Shown: positions 11,798 through 23,784, counted from the first letter of the stretch. The stretch is DNA of 45,000 nt from Prorocentrum cordatum (GCA_963575745.1 CAUYUJ010014563.1:305932-350931); one strand, 5' to 3'. Made by a program: numbers and translations. The notes: generated by a model not told the origin, from the sequence alone.

Positions 11798-11852
11798 CCG
11801 GCCGAAGGCGGCTGGCGCACCGCCCCAAACCGCAGCGCAGCCCACTCCAGCC

Positions 11853-12042
11853 TTAAGTCGGGCATGTCCCCCTACAGGGGGATTTTCGACGAAAAACAAA
11901 AGATACCCCAAAGATAATCCAAAAATAATCTAAAAATAGTCTGGGGACTGTTTTTTGATTGTTGTTTGACCTTGTTTGAGTATTTTTGCTAATATATTCT
12001 TCGTCAAAAATCCCCCTCTGTAGGGGGACACGCCCGACTTAA
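11853..12042. mobile_element. 190-bp TIR element, family A (MITE-like), TTAA ends
   Basis: The arms 11853-11896 and 11999-12042 are inverted copies of TTAAGTCGGGCRTGTCCCCC + TACA + GGGGG + ATTTTYGACGAA. They differ by one 2-bp indel and about three substitutions. Each arm contains its own CCCCCTACAGGGGG hairpin. The centre is ~100 bp of AT-rich sequence, distinct from its GC-rich surroundings. Both ends carry TTAA, the piggyBac-type target, but the termini are not the usual piggyBac ones. CTCCAG also flanks both sides directly, so the exact target duplication is unclear. A third, single arm is at 43597-43640. Confidence 0.8.
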
Positions 12043-12071
12043 CTCCAGCGCCTCCATCCGCTCGACCCGCG

Positions 12072-12091
12072 CCCTAGCCATTTGGCTCAAG
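12072..12091 (+). other. relict dinoflagellate spliced leader (DinoSL)
   Basis: CCCTAGCCATTTGGCTCAAG matches the conserved dinoflagellate trans-spliced leader apart from one substitution (G to C at the third base) and one T missing from its run of four. In dinoflagellates such genomic copies arise when a trans-spliced mRNA is reverse-transcribed and reinserted. They normally mark the 5' end of a retroposed gene. Downstream sequence (12092-12400, + strand) gave no protein I recognise. The relict starts 30 bp from the family A element. Confidence 0.75.
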
Positions 12092-12410
12092 GCGCTCTGG
12101 CCCAGAGCGCCAAAGCGACGAGGCCAGACCGAGGTTGGCCGAACTTCTCGGGGGGCCATTGCCACGTTGAAGACATCGTCTCGTTCTATCGTGGACCCAC
12201 GCCGTGCCTTGCCCGGCCGCTCCCCAGCGACAGGCCGCCGCTGACAGCCTGCGGCGCTCTCCAGCGGCGCCGGCGGCCCGCCGCCAGCTGGAGCGGCGCC
12301 GGCGCCGCGCCGCCTTGAACCCGCCCGCACCGACGCCCCGGCTCCACGTGCGAGCGCGCCTCCGCGGCCCGCGGGGCGCCGGCGCCTCATGGCGCCCCGC
12401 GGCGCGCCTC
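12092..12410. other. possible decayed retroposed copy, unidentified
   Basis: GC-rich sequence directly after the spliced-leader relict, so any retroposed cDNA should lie here on the + strand. No long frame with a recognisable protein was found before the microsatellite at 12411. Confidence 0.3.
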
Positions 12411-12488
12411 TGATGATGATGCTGATGCTGATGCTGATGCTGATGCTGATGCTGATGCTGATGCTGATGCTGATGCTGATGCTGATGC

Positions 12489-12546
<58 letters not shown>

Positions 12547-12547
12547 C

Positions 12548-12623
<76 letters not shown>

Positions 12624-12655
12624 GGATGATGATGATGAGGATGATGATGAGGAAG
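12411..12655. repeat. (GATGCT)n then (GAT)n microsatellite
   Basis: A GATGCT hexamer array (12418-12490) grades into a GAT array (to about 12655). All frames are open as Met-Leu, Met, His or Ile repeats, which are artefacts. Confidence 0.97.
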
Positions 12656-13194
12656 AGAAGGAGGACTACCCACCAGACCGCCCCAACCCAACCCGAAGAC
12701 CCAATTTCGAGTCTGGGTGAGAACGGGTTCCGCCTGTGTTCTTCCATGTTCCCCCGCGCCCCCCCAACGCCCCCTGGGAATGGAAGGTGTTGTTGGGGTC
12801 TTCGACTTGTGGTTGGAGTGGTTTGGTGGGTGGTGAGCCTGGGCGCCGCCGACAGCCCGTGGCCCCGGGCGGCGCGCTGCGGCCCGGAGCGGCCCGAGCC
12901 CGCCTCCCTCGCGGGGCCGCCGGCCGCCGAGGGGCGTCAGTCGCCGCCCTGCGGGGCGCGCCGGCGTCGGCGGCGCGCCGCCTCCCCCCCAGCGCGGCCG
13001 AAGCCCAGGTCGCTCTCCTCCGCGGGCGGCGCGGGCTGTGGCGGCTCGGGGGGGCACGTGCAGAACTCCGACGACGAGGCGTCGCTGAATATCCCCAACG
13101 GTCTTCCAAGATGTCGGTTTCTGGGGGCCGTTCTCGGCCGGGCCAGCCCCGCCAGAGCATCAAAGATTGGATCGGCACGCCCTCCTGGGATCCA
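12656..13194. other. GC-rich DNA, no gene supported
   Basis: Very GC-rich with long overlapping frames on both strands caused by low A+T. I see no family motif. Confidence 0.4.
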
Positions 13195-13369
13195 GGGATC
13201 GGGGGTGGACGAAACCCCCTTGTAGCAAAGCGCCCTGAAGTAAAGCGGCGGGACCAGAACCGGCAGGAACAGGCCCGCAAAAATGGCGGCCGCAACATCC
13301 TTCCGAGAACAGAAGAAAGCACAATTCGTTTCGAATGGACTTGGCAGGATGGGGTTTCTACCGACCTCC
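13195..13369. mobile_element. short TIR element, family B, copy 2 (~175 bp)
   Basis: It has the same layout as 11611-11797. The left end GGGGGTGGACGAAACCCCC (about 13201-13219) is roughly inverse to the right end GGGGTTTCTACCGACCTCC (about 13351-13369). Interior phrases line up with copy 1 (TAGCAAAGCG/TAGTAAAACG, CCGAGAACAGAA/TCGAGAACCGAA, ACAATTC). It is substantially diverged from copy 1, suggesting older insertions. Confidence 0.5.
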
Positions 13370-13539
13370 TAAAATCCTTTGTGGGCGTGGACCTTCGGTG
13401 GTGTCGTCATTTCAAGGTTTCGCTGGGTGGCTGGTCGTTTCGGTCCGTCGTCCGCCTTCTCGGGCCTTCTAGTCGTTTCGGGGCGTGGATATCGTTGTGG
13501 TAACACAAGAGAACAGGGGATGCAGTGATCTGGACAGAG

Positions 13540-13700
13540 GACGTAATGATCTGGATAGGAACGTGACCCGCAAGGAAAGAGGCCGCGTTCCCTTCTTTTC
13601 TCACGCACGCGCGTGGCGATGCTCGCGGCGCGCCACAATGCTCAAGGGCCCTGCGAACGGAAAGGCGGCGGCAACGCAGCGGTGGAAGAGCGCAAAGGAA
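13540..13700 (+). repeat. dispersed ~160-bp repeat, copy 1
   Basis: Aligns in direct orientation with 25800-25960. Shared phrases in order are GATAGGAACG, CGAAAGAGG-type sequence, TTTCTCACGC, GCGGCGCGCCACA, AAGGGCCCTGCGA, AGGCGGCGGCA and CAGCGGTGGA. It ends in a GA-rich tail in both copies. No coding assignment. Confidence 0.75.
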
Positions 13701-14031
13701 GAGGACGAGGAAGAAGAGGAGGAGGGAACTGGAAAATACAAAACAAAAACCTAAGCCCTAAGCGCTGGCCGAACCACTCACTTTTGTGGGTTCGTTTTTG
13801 GTTTGCCTTCGATGTTGTTGTTGTAAGCGGCAGCTACGGTTGCGGAGCCAGGCGCACTTCACCCTGGTCAGAACACCGCGGCCCGCAGCGCCCCGCTGAC
13901 TTTATCATGACAGGGCGTACCTGAGGAGAGGAAAGAAAACAACTTGAAGCCAGGACAATCTCCAATCATAAACTGGTAGCTCAAACTCGTCGGGCTGGGC
14001 TTCCGGCAGCGGTAACCAGGGATTTCCCGAT

Positions 14032-15050
14032 TCACTCCTTCCCCGCGCGCTCCTTGTGGCGGCCCATGAAAAGCCGCGCAGGCCACCGGCTGGGCTTCCA
14101 GCAGGTGTCACATGGCAGCCACCCTCCGACAGCCTTCCGGCTGTTTTTCGTGAGCATCAATGTCTCGACAATCTCGGGGTGGCGCAACACAGATAGCCAC
14201 GCGCGCCCCGTGCGGTTCCAGATTTTGCAACAACCGAAGGCGAAGAGGTGTTTTACAAATCCGCGCTGACGTTGCCCAAGAAAGGCGTCGTGACGGAGGT
14301 GCGTCACATACGCGGACACGTTCCCCTCTCCGACGCTTGCCCTCGCAGTGCGCGTCGCACACTCCGTCGGTGGCACTTGGGCTGGCCTCGCATCGCGGTG
14401 TGTCTCGTTGGCCCACATGCGCTCCTGTCTGAACATCTTGATGCCACAGTCGGCGGTTTGCCAACCAGCGTCTCCTGCGCCGGTGTCCGCCGCGAACTGC
14501 CTCGCAGTTTCTCGCGAGATGTCAAATGGCCACTGCTCTCCAGTTGGATGGTTGACCGACCACTGGCAGGCAGGGCATCGGCCCTCCAATAAGCTGGCAA
14601 TGTCCCACTGCGCCACTTCCATCTCGCCAAGCCAAGGCGGACGCAAACAAATTGTTCGCGAAGCCCTGTCGTCCCAGGCAGTCGCGGCACTTCCGCGCCG
14701 TCGCCGCATCTCTCCTGGCGATGGCGCCCACTCCGCCTGTGGGCCAGCGGGGCCCGCCAGCATGCGCAGCTAGCATCTGTTCCGGCGAGTGGCGCGCAGC
14801 GTTGTGGGCCAGCGTGCCTCGCCGCACTCGCTTTTCGCAGCCATGACAGCGCTGGGGGCAGTTGATGGCCCCGCGCGCAGTCTCCTCCGCAGCGACGCGG
14901 CTTGCTTTGCAACTCCTCGATCACGTTCAACGCCTGCGACGTCTTTTCGAAGCTATCGAGTTCCTCCAGCGCCTCATCGACAAGCTGGACAAGCGTCGCG
15001 CATGCCCCGCCTAGCCTGTCTGCTTCGCTCAGCAGTTGCCGCTGCTGCAT
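14032..15050 (-). pseudogene. unrecognised, frameshifted coding-like region
   Basis: The minus strand looks coding but switches frame. One segment (about 15050-14890) reads as a helical, Glu/Leu-rich stretch (MQQRQLLSEADRLGGACATL onward). The next segments contain repeated CxxC pairs: RCPACQWS and PCDTCWKP in one frame, KCRDCLGR in another. Pairs of Cys-x-x-Cys suggest a zinc-binding protein. At least two frame changes break it, either introns or decay. I do not recognise the family. Confidence 0.3.
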
Positions 15051-17180
15051 GTCATTTCCCGCGGGGCAAGCTTCAACGACATCTGCGCACAGCGAGAGGG
15101 CCTAGTCCACGCCTCTTGGCAGGATCTCGCCCCGCCCCTTGATGCCCTCGTCGGCAATGGCAGCCTCGTCTGTCGACTAGGGTTCGCGCCGCATCTCCTC
15201 GCCAATCGTCAGCAGGTCCTCGGCGGGCACTGCGCTCGCGCGCATCATCGCGTCTTGTAGCAATTCGGGCTCATTGCCATCAGGGTCTCACTAGTGGAGA
15301 CCCCCATCAGGTTGTTCTAACATCCCTCGAAAGAGCCACGGGGTCGCCCGCGGCCCTCGAGCGCGCTGACGGCCCGGGGCCGATCCGAGCCCTGCGATCA
15401 AGGCTCGCGACAAGGCTCTGGATTCGCTCCATCTCGCGTTCATCTACTGACTCGACGAAGCAACCGATCACGCACCCAAACGCGGCTTAGGCCCCTGACT
15501 TCGCGCAGTCTCGCTGCAGCCGTTGGCCCCCGTTCCCGGCGGCCTCAACGGCATGCATGTCGCCGTCGCTGGTTGCAGCCTGCTTCCTGGCCTTCAACAC
15601 TCGCTGGATGATGTGGCCATCCGTGCGGGCCACTCCACGGGCACGGGTTTTTTGCTGGCTTATGCCGCGCGGTTCTGTCGCTGGATGGTTCGGACTCTGG
15701 CGGCGACTCTCGCGCCCTTGATCTCGGCGCTCTCTTCGCTGCCTCGGGCTCGTCGCATGCGTTGAGTGATGCCCCTGTGTCCTCGAGCCTGCTGCTCTTT
15801 GGCGCGCTGCCTCTGAAGGCGCTTGACGAGCGGGCGGCGGCCTCGCAAAAACGGAAACTCCCTCGCGAGCGCCACCTGCCACGGCGCGCGCCAAGGGGCC
15901 CGGGTCGCCCCTGGGCGCGTTCCGACACGCAGCCCAGACTCGAACCCCGCGGGGAAGCGCCGGGGGGCGCCACGGAAGAGGCCCCGCGCCCTGGACCTCG
16001 CGACGCCTTGGCGAAGCGCCCCGCCTCGGGCAGGACGGCCTACGCGGCGCGCGCGAGGCGGGCGATTAAGTCGGCGAAGCCGCAGACGACGGCAGGCAAC
16101 TATGCCGCGGGCACGCGGGGCGCGCACAAGCCCGCGGCGGCGGCCGAAGGCGCCGATGTCAAAGGAAAGCGCCGGTCTCACCCTCGAAGACATGCCATTT
16201 AAGATGCCGCTTACCCGTTGGAGTTATTCATCTCGAGCACTGGCGATGAGGGCGTCTGCGAGCGGGGGCCCCCTTCCTCGGCGGACTGCTAGCACGACGG
16301 CTCGCGGCCCGGCTGTTCGGGGGAGCTTCGCGGGATTCCCCCTGGGGCACACCAAATAATGCATCGCCAATTCGGAATCACATTCCCCACGCCCGACCCC
16401 CACATGAACGCGCGCAGGGGGGGGGGGGGCGCGCCCGGCCCGGCCGCTTCTCCGATCCCTTACATATCTCCCCACATGAAAATCATAACGAACAAATAGC
16501 TCCCAGACAACTTCTCATCACAACGCCCAGACGGGCCAAATTGGGCCAAAATGGGGAAAACTCTCGCCACGGAGAAGAAGATCTTGAAATCGTGAAAATG
16601 GTATTCTCGTTGATTGGGCACATTATTATTCTCCGGGTATCGCCTCGGAAATCAAATACGTTGATCGCAATGTGCTAACCTGCTCTGATCTCTCACAATT
16701 TCCACTGGCCACTTCCCACGTTCGACAGGGTGATCAGGCCGCGGGGGGCGTCGAGAAGAAACCCGAGATCGCGCGGCATCGCTGCTGAAAGTACCGGAGG
16801 GGGGGGGGGGGGGGGGGGGGCGCCCATGGCGATGGCGCGCACCGTCAGAGCGCCGCCGTTCTCGCTAAACCAAATCAGCGCAACCCAATTAGACAGGAGA
16901 CGGGCGGCACCGCCAACGCCTATTGCGTCCATTCCCAGATTCTGGATAGGCTCGATGAACCTGAAACTTTCCTTCAAGCACTCGAAGAGCCCATCAAACT
17001 GGCCACGCCCGCGCGCCCCGCGCGGCACTCCCGCGCCCGCGAGTCCCCAGCCAACCTGCGCCTGCAAGCTGGCAAAGAACGCACCAAGGCTGCCGGCAAG
17101 GGCACAGACGATCAGAGCGAACGCACCGGTGTCAGGAGACCGGGCCGAGGTCTCACGGACGCAGACCTCCCGCGGAATCG
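15051..17180. other. GC-rich DNA, no gene supported; G23 run at 16798-16820
   Basis: Many overlapping open frames but no recognisable domain. An uninterrupted G tract lies at 16798-16820. A more AT-rich patch (16480-16690) shows no repeat or RNA gene that I can identify. Confidence 0.4.
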
Positions 17181-18760
17181 CGCTCACAGCGGGCGGGCGC
17201 CCCGGACGCCCCCGCCACCTGCCCGGCGACGCCCGCCGCGCCCATCAGGTCCACCGTTGCAGCCGCGATCCGAATGTCCGACCTGGCCGCCGCGGGCGCG
17301 CTTCGAACGACTTGTCAACTTGCCCCGGGCCTGGCGCTCGGGTCTGTCTGCACGACGTCGCCCACTTGACCTCGCCTCGGGACCCCCCCTTCTTCGGCCA
17401 GGGCTGCTCGAAGAATCCGCGGCCGAGCTCCCACTTGCGCGGGCGCTCTCTGACATGGCCGCAGCAGGCATGGAATGCCAAAGGTGCATCTCCCTCATGC
17501 GCGGCGCCGCCTTCGGGCACGACACCCACCGTGTAGACCGCCCCAAGGTCGTCGACGCGACGCGCCGCCTATTCCCGCGCGCCCCCCTCGCAGACTTCGG
17601 GAAGCGCGAACGCGGACTTTCGCGCGAAAACCACATGGGCGCCGCCGGGCCCGCCGCCCACTTCAGGGAACTCGCCGCCACGTTGAGGTCTCGCGAAACC
17701 AACGCGGGCCACGCCGTGGATTCGGCGCCCACCCTTCCCAGGGGGGGGAGGGGGGGCTCTCCAATCTACGAAGCTTCCCAGCGACCAGTTGGAAGCCGCG
17801 AGGGCCCTCGGCCCAACTCCGGCAGGCGCCCCAGGCTGCGTCGCTCGGCTTGGAACATTGGATATGCGCGCGCTGACCTGCGACGGCAGCTCGGCATGCA
17901 CCCCCACCTCTCGGAACAAGACTCGATTCCACGCCGCGCAGTTCTCCGTCGACTCGGACCCCCCCCCTGCGGCGTCTTCGCTATAAGAGAACCCCCCGAA
18001 GCCTCGGGGGGGCCGGCCGAGATAGTCGGCGCACGCGCGCCTTATATATTTTTGCGCCGCCCGGCCACTATCCTCACAAGGCAACTCTTCGTCGCTCAAC
18101 TCGTTGACTACGATCTACATCTCGCCTGCGCAGTGGCGATATATCAGGCGCAGCCAATCCGCGTGATACGAGCGCGCGATCAGGACGCAAGGGCACTGGA
18201 CGGCCGCGACGACACCTGGCGAGCGGGCGCGGCCGGCGAAAGCGGCCAAGGATGGGCCGAAGGAGAAGGATGCAAAGCCAACCTTGGGAAGTTACGCATC
18301 CTAACTGTGCAGGTTGACTGTGCCCCTGTTGTTTCTGCATTGAGCGCGTGGTCGTCAGCCGCGCGCCTAGGTTCTTCGGGAAGGATTCTGAGATTCCAAG
18401 CGAATGTCAGGATCCTTGCCGCACCCGGCGGATGGCGCGCCGTTTGCCGTGGCCGGTGCATCCGCTGGCGTCGCACATTGGCCCCGTTGTCCGTCGCCGC
18501 CCGAGGCGGCGCTGTCGCCCCAATCGTCTGGCGAACTCGGCCGACAGGGCAGCGCTGCCCCGCGCAGAGGCGCGCTGGCGCCAGCCGATCCAGCTGGCGT
18601 TGCACAAGCCCTTCTCGGGCCATGCCTGCGCGTGCTGGACGAACACATCCGCGCCCGGCCTCTCATCCAGGAATCGCGATCGGTTTTAGATGGGCCCGCC
18701 TCGTCGTCGTAGTCGCCGTCATCGCCGAAGTGTCGAAGTCGGCGCGCCATCGACCCCAAT
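17181..18760 (-). other. possible coding remnants on the minus strand, unidentified
   Basis: Several minus-strand stretches have protein-like composition. One starts at an ATG at 18750-18748 (MARRLRHFGDDGDYDDEAGP onward). Another spans about 18260-17950 (reading through ...HADWLRLIYRHCAGEM, a TAG, then IVVNELSDEELPCED). A shared reading across the stop hints at a decayed gene or an intron. No family is recognised, and the GC bias makes chance frames likely. Confidence 0.2.
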
Positions 18761-19990
18761 CGTTGCGCCCCATCGCTTTCCCGTTGACTTCGTCTCGTGC
18801 TCCTCCAAAATCTTCCACGGCGGCGCGCAGCCCGAGGGGCAAGGAGAGACGGCAGGGCGAAAAAGGGGAAAGTTTATCACCCCGGACTGAGGCGTCAGAA
18901 GATGCACTGGCATCTCCCTAGCCCAGCTTGATTGGCGAAGGGCGGCGTCGGAAGTGGCGCGCGGGGTGGGATTCCGAAGGGCGCGATTTCTCATTCAGCT
19001 GCGAGCTGCAATGTCTAGCGCTGCCATATCTGATTTCCCATGTGCAGAGCATGCCCGTTTTCACGGCAAAACTCGTCGAAACAGATGCCGCCACCTATAG
19101 CGAAAGCATGCCGAACAGACAGAACCTCAACACATTGGGAAGGAGGGGTCTTGCAAAGGAGCCAAAAACAGCGGCGAGCCGATTGGCGGCGCTCTAGAAG
19201 TTGGCACTCGCGAAGGAAAAGCGAACCATCAACGGGGGTAGGGAAAAATGCTACAAACAAATGTCAGGGGCGACATGACAAATCATGGGGGCGATGCGCA
19301 AGACCCATGGGAAGAAAGATCAGCCCCTACAGTTGGACGCTAGAATGGAACGCCGCGGCGACGCCGCGCGACTACATGCCAGGGGCCCCCCCACCAACCA
19401 TCAAACCGCAAGACCCTCTTGCACTTAGTGGGCAGCGTGATAGCACCTACCCCGTGCCCGTGAACAGTGATACCTTCAGAAAACGCCATCATGTCGCACG
19501 TCACTGTGTACCCTCTGAACACAGGCATATCCGAATTGAAACGACACCTTCCAGATCGAGTTCACGACGCATCTGCCCCGAAATACAAATGCGCGGGTGA
19601 GCACCCGGCAGCCCCCGGTGATGCCTCGCGGCTGTGACCCGTCACGCCGACTTCGCAGGCGCTGGTGCGGCGATGCGATTGCTTGGGAGGAGTCACGGGG
19701 GGGCGGCTCAAGAGAGCCCCAAAAGCCCCCCAAAAAAGGCATCCAAACCGATAAACACTCGGCACAACTGCGCCCCAAACAAAGACTCGAATTGTGTCAA
19801 GTCTGCGCTTGTTGGACCCTCGCGGGGGCCACGCCAATCTCGTGCCCTGCAGGAGCACTCATGGGCCCATCTCAGGGGCCCAACCTGGGCCTCGCGAGGC
19901 CCACCCTGGGCCTACAGGGGCCCATCTTGGACCGCCCCCACCACCCGAAGGCCGAAATTGAAGCGGAATCGACGGTCTTCAAACGCGCGG
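18761..19990. other. intergenic DNA, nothing recognised
   Basis: Mixed-composition sequence. A small patch of GGGCCC-type palindromes lies at about 19861-19925. No gene supported. Confidence 0.4.
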
Positions 19991-19996
19991 GACTTA

Positions 19997-20338
19997 TGAA
20001 TATATATATATATATATGTAAATAGATGCGTGTATATATATATATACATCTCTCTATATATGTATATATATATACAGATATACATGTGTGTATACATACA
20101 TACATACATACATACATACATACATACATACATGCATACATGCATGCATACACGCATGCATGCATACATACATACACACACATACATACATACATACATA
20201 CATGCATACATACATACATACATACACACATACATGCATACATACATACATGCATGAATACATACATACATACATACATACATACATACATACATACATA
20301 CATACACACATACATGCATACATACATACACACATGCA

Positions 20339-20370
<32 letters not shown>

Positions 20371-20425
20371 CATATACATATATATGTATATATATATAGA
20401 TATATATGTATATGTATATATCCGC
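19997..20425. repeat. (CATA)n microsatellite with (TA)n borders
   Basis: ATATAT-rich borders (19998-20090 and 20367-20425) enclose a CATA/CACA/CATG tetranucleotide array (about 20093-20367). The Tyr/His/Ile and Tyr/Val/Cys/Met repeat frames are artefacts. Confidence 0.97.
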
Positions 20426-22052
20426 ACCTGCCCGACCACCCCGCACGTTCCTTATCTTCCCCGACGGCCGTCGCGGGCCCTCCCCCCCCTCACTAGCAGC
20501 GTCGCGTTTCGCGCTGGCGCCGCCCGGCAATGCGCGGGAATGGCCCCAGACGGCGAGGACGGCAGATCCTCGCGGGGATCTGATATGGCAGAGCGCGATC
20601 ACTTATAACAGGGATCCACGGCGCAGCGCCCCCCTTTTCCCCTCCTCCCCCATCCTTCTCTTCTTCTCCTTGTCGCCGGCATTGTCGTCGTAACTCGCCT
20701 CCTCTGGTTGTCCTCGCCTTCTTCATTATTTTGCGAGGCGTCTCATGCAAGGACATCAGGAGGGGAAGGGAGTTGGGGGGGGCGGGCGAGGCAAGAGAGC
20801 CAGGCAAGGCCGAAACAACGTGTTTGATTGCACTTCTGTTAGCGACCCGCGTTCTGGAGCGCGCGCGCGCGTGCGCGGGCGTTCCTGGCCCCGAGAAGGG
20901 GGAGTGGCCTCGTCGTCGTCGTCCTCACCGTTGCCCTTGCCGCCCCGCCCCCCCCTCTTGCGTTGGGGGGGCACGGAATGGCGCAGGCCCATGACATACG
21001 CGCGCGCCGCCAACGCCGCAGCGCATTTTACCTCGATCGAGACTCTCAGGATGGTTTCCACGCCTCCCGAAACATTCAAATGTACGAAGCTAGCGGCATG
21101 ATGATGTCTCTCCCCGCGGCGCGATGTGTCTCCCTTCGTAAACGCACTCTGCAACCAGTGATGATTGCCGCGATTCGACGACCTGCTTGGACGACTGCCG
21201 TCGCCTCGCTTGAACGGCAGCACTACGAAATGCACACAATGAATCGCACCAACAAACGCGTTGCAATCAATATCCGACGGCCGCTGACTTGGGGTCACCA
21301 GGCTGCAAATATGAGACCCTCAGCTCGAATCAGGCAGAACGCGCGCCTGCGAGCACCAAAGTGGCACGCGGACACCACAACATGTTCGGCTAGGAGCACA
21401 AGTAACACGAGGACAACGACAGACAAGACAAGACAAGAAACCCTCGGATCCAAAGAGTGCAACACACCTGCAAGCACACATTACAACATGCATACAGCGT
21501 GCAAGAGAGCAAATGGCTGGATCTGGGCGGCCTTCAGTGGCGAACTGCTTGTCCGCCCTGCAGGTGGAGAACACTCTGGCCAAAGCCGCGCCCAGGCGGC
21601 GCAGACCGCTCAAGGGGGGCCTGGCACTGCCTTCCCATCCTCCAGGGGGAAGCTCGAAACTCAGATTAGGAAGTGAAACCAACCCCCAGGACAGGCGAGT
21701 CATTAGGAAGAAGGACCGAGGTTCGAGGCGGAAGAAAAGGAGGGCCCAGAAGGCCCCGTTCGCTTGGCCCGTCCTGGGGGTTTCGCTCTGGGCTGCGCTA
21801 CAAAAACTCTACCCCTATCCTGCGGAATCCCTCGGAGCCAAAAACGATCCTCGCCCCTGGTCTTTTTTAGGGAGAAGCTCTTCGGCCCCTCACTGCTGGC
21901 GCCTAAAACTGGCAGCTCAAGATCCCCACGAGCTTGCAGTTCCATGAAACGGCGACTACCCACGAATGCTGGCGGAACGAAGGCGCGAGCCTTGCTCAGA
22001 GGATTCACGGCACCCCCACCCACAGGACTAGGCCCAGGCACTGCAGCAGTTT
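20426..22052. other. intergenic DNA, no gene supported
   Basis: Mixed sequence with no recognisable family. The minus-strand frame downstream of the LINE-like fragment (about 21985-21700) has protein-like composition. It may be the continuation or 3' flank of that element, but nothing in it is diagnostic. Confidence 0.35.
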
Positions 22053-23720
22053 TTACTTCTGGAACCGCTCCAGAAGACGAGATGCGTCCCGTTCGAGAGA
22101 TCCCCTCGGTGCTCCCCCATGTTTGCGCACCGCCCCACTCGCCTTCAGATAGGACTCGATCGCCTCCTCCAAAGGCCGATACTTCACGTCGACAGCGAGA
22201 GTGATCCGAAACAGCTCTGGCTTTCCCTCGACCTTTTTTGTGGGACGGATGCGACATGCACGAACTTCGCTGGCTAGATCTTGCACGGGCTTTTTCATCA
22301 CGACGGTCGTCCAGTAATCTTCCAGGATCTTCTTGGCAGCGGGCGGGCAATTCGGGTCCGCGCCCATCCCATGAATGAACGCACTCCACACGTGCAAGAA
22401 AGGGGGGCCCAGATCCTCCTGCATTCCCTCCGACGACTCCTTCATCTGCTGAACTTTGTTGTGATAGGCCGCCCCCGCGGCCTTGGCCGCGCGAGCTGCA
22501 GGGTTCGTCACTTGGATCAGCCACGCCTGGAAGACAACCCCGCACACCTCGCGCAGCTGCGCTGCATTTCTCAACGCGAGCTTGGTCAAAATGACGATTA
22601 ATTGCCTGAGAATCGCTTGCTTGCCGCCGCCTTGTGCTGACTGTGAAGCATGGTCCACTATAGCCTCGGCCGCGTCTCCAACACGCCTCTGCTTGTGCCT
22701 CGGTTCCTCGCCAGCCAACATCCAGGCCGGCTTCTCGTCCATGGCGCGAAGGAACTTTGGGAACGCTCTCAAGGTGCGTGCACAGGTGCTTCTGCAAATG
22801 CTCGAACAATCCAGCTACATACGGACACAGTGGACAGGCTAGAGATGACGGCACACGAATTTCACAAAGATTACGCGTAGCATCGGCAGCACACTCTCCT
22901 CGTCGAAGACTCTGCGAAAGATGACGACGGCAGCTTTCGCGATGTGCAAAGACCAGACCACAGACACAGCACTGATTGGACACAGACATTACGTGTGCGA
23001 GCTCTTGAAACCCGTGATGTGCTATTATGTGTGTGCACCGCGCGTCGCTCTCGTAGTATACGCCCACAGACCTCCCCAGTAGGACCCAAAAGCGAACACC
23101 GATATGCACCTTCACAAACATCATCCTGAAGCATCCCTGGAATCTCCTCCGCGTCTAGAAACTCGACTGGTGGAACCTGAACCCCGAGTACCCGCGAGCG
23201 AAGTTGACGAACATCGATCCTGCAGAACTCTTCGCTAAACTCAGGGTCCGAAAAAGCAAGAAAGACTCTATCTTCCAGTCGTTCCATGAAAGACGCACCC
23301 TCATCAAGGTCGGCGAGGGCTCGAAAATCTGCAAGCAACTGACAAGCCCACGGTGAGGCCCATCTCGAAAGCCGCTTTTCGGGCGTCACCACTGGTTGTG
23401 AAACTTCAAAGTGCCCAAACAGCGCAGTGAGGACCTGTTGGTTAGCCAGCGGTGCACGCGACAGAGACTGCCAATAGCGCAAGCGACGAATAGTAAGCTC
23501 CGTCTCCAACGGGACCAGACGCCACCAGCGGAGCACAGCAGCAGAAGTCATCGACTTAGGGTGACCTGGAGCCTCCCTGTCACACGCCCTCCCTCCCATC
23601 GCCCTTCGAGCATACCCAGCCACCATATTGTTCAGCTTAGATAAATCCTGCGGACTCGGCGTGAAGCCTTCAAGACCAGAAAGTGCAGTATTATATATCT
23701 TTGAAATAAATACACAGCGG
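22053..23720 (-). pseudogene. LINE-like (non-LTR) retroelement, 3' fragment, frameshifted
   Basis: The minus strand reads as one protein spread over three frames. Frame 1 (about 23716-23040) begins CVFISKIYNTALSGLEGF and includes AAVLRWWRLVPLETELTIRR, in the style of the region after LINE reverse transcriptases. Frame 2 (about 23060-22770) carries Cys/His fingers (QCCVCGLVFAHRESCRRHL and CPLCPYVAGLFEHLQKHLCTH). Frame 3 (22772-22053) carries QLREVCGVVFQAWL and LGPPFLHVWSAFIHGMG, ending at TAA. The reverse transcriptase core itself is absent; a (GAG)n and (CA)n tract starts where it should be. The fragment is 5'-truncated and has at least two frameshifts, so it is a dead copy. Family assignment rests on layout and resemblance only. 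Confidence 0.45.
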
Positions 23721-23784
23721 CGAAGCCTATGGGGAACTCCAGGAACACTCCAGAAACCTCCAAGAGAGTCCCAGGCTCGTTGCA

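Noticed and set aside
17257-18921. 554-codon + strand frame
   Set aside because: GC-rich sequence leaves several frames open. The composition is Arg/Ala/Pro/Gly-heavy with no domain, and the minus strand looks slightly more protein-like.
19861-19925. GGGCCC palindromes as regulatory sites
   Set aside because: Short, irregular and explained by local GC-rich composition.
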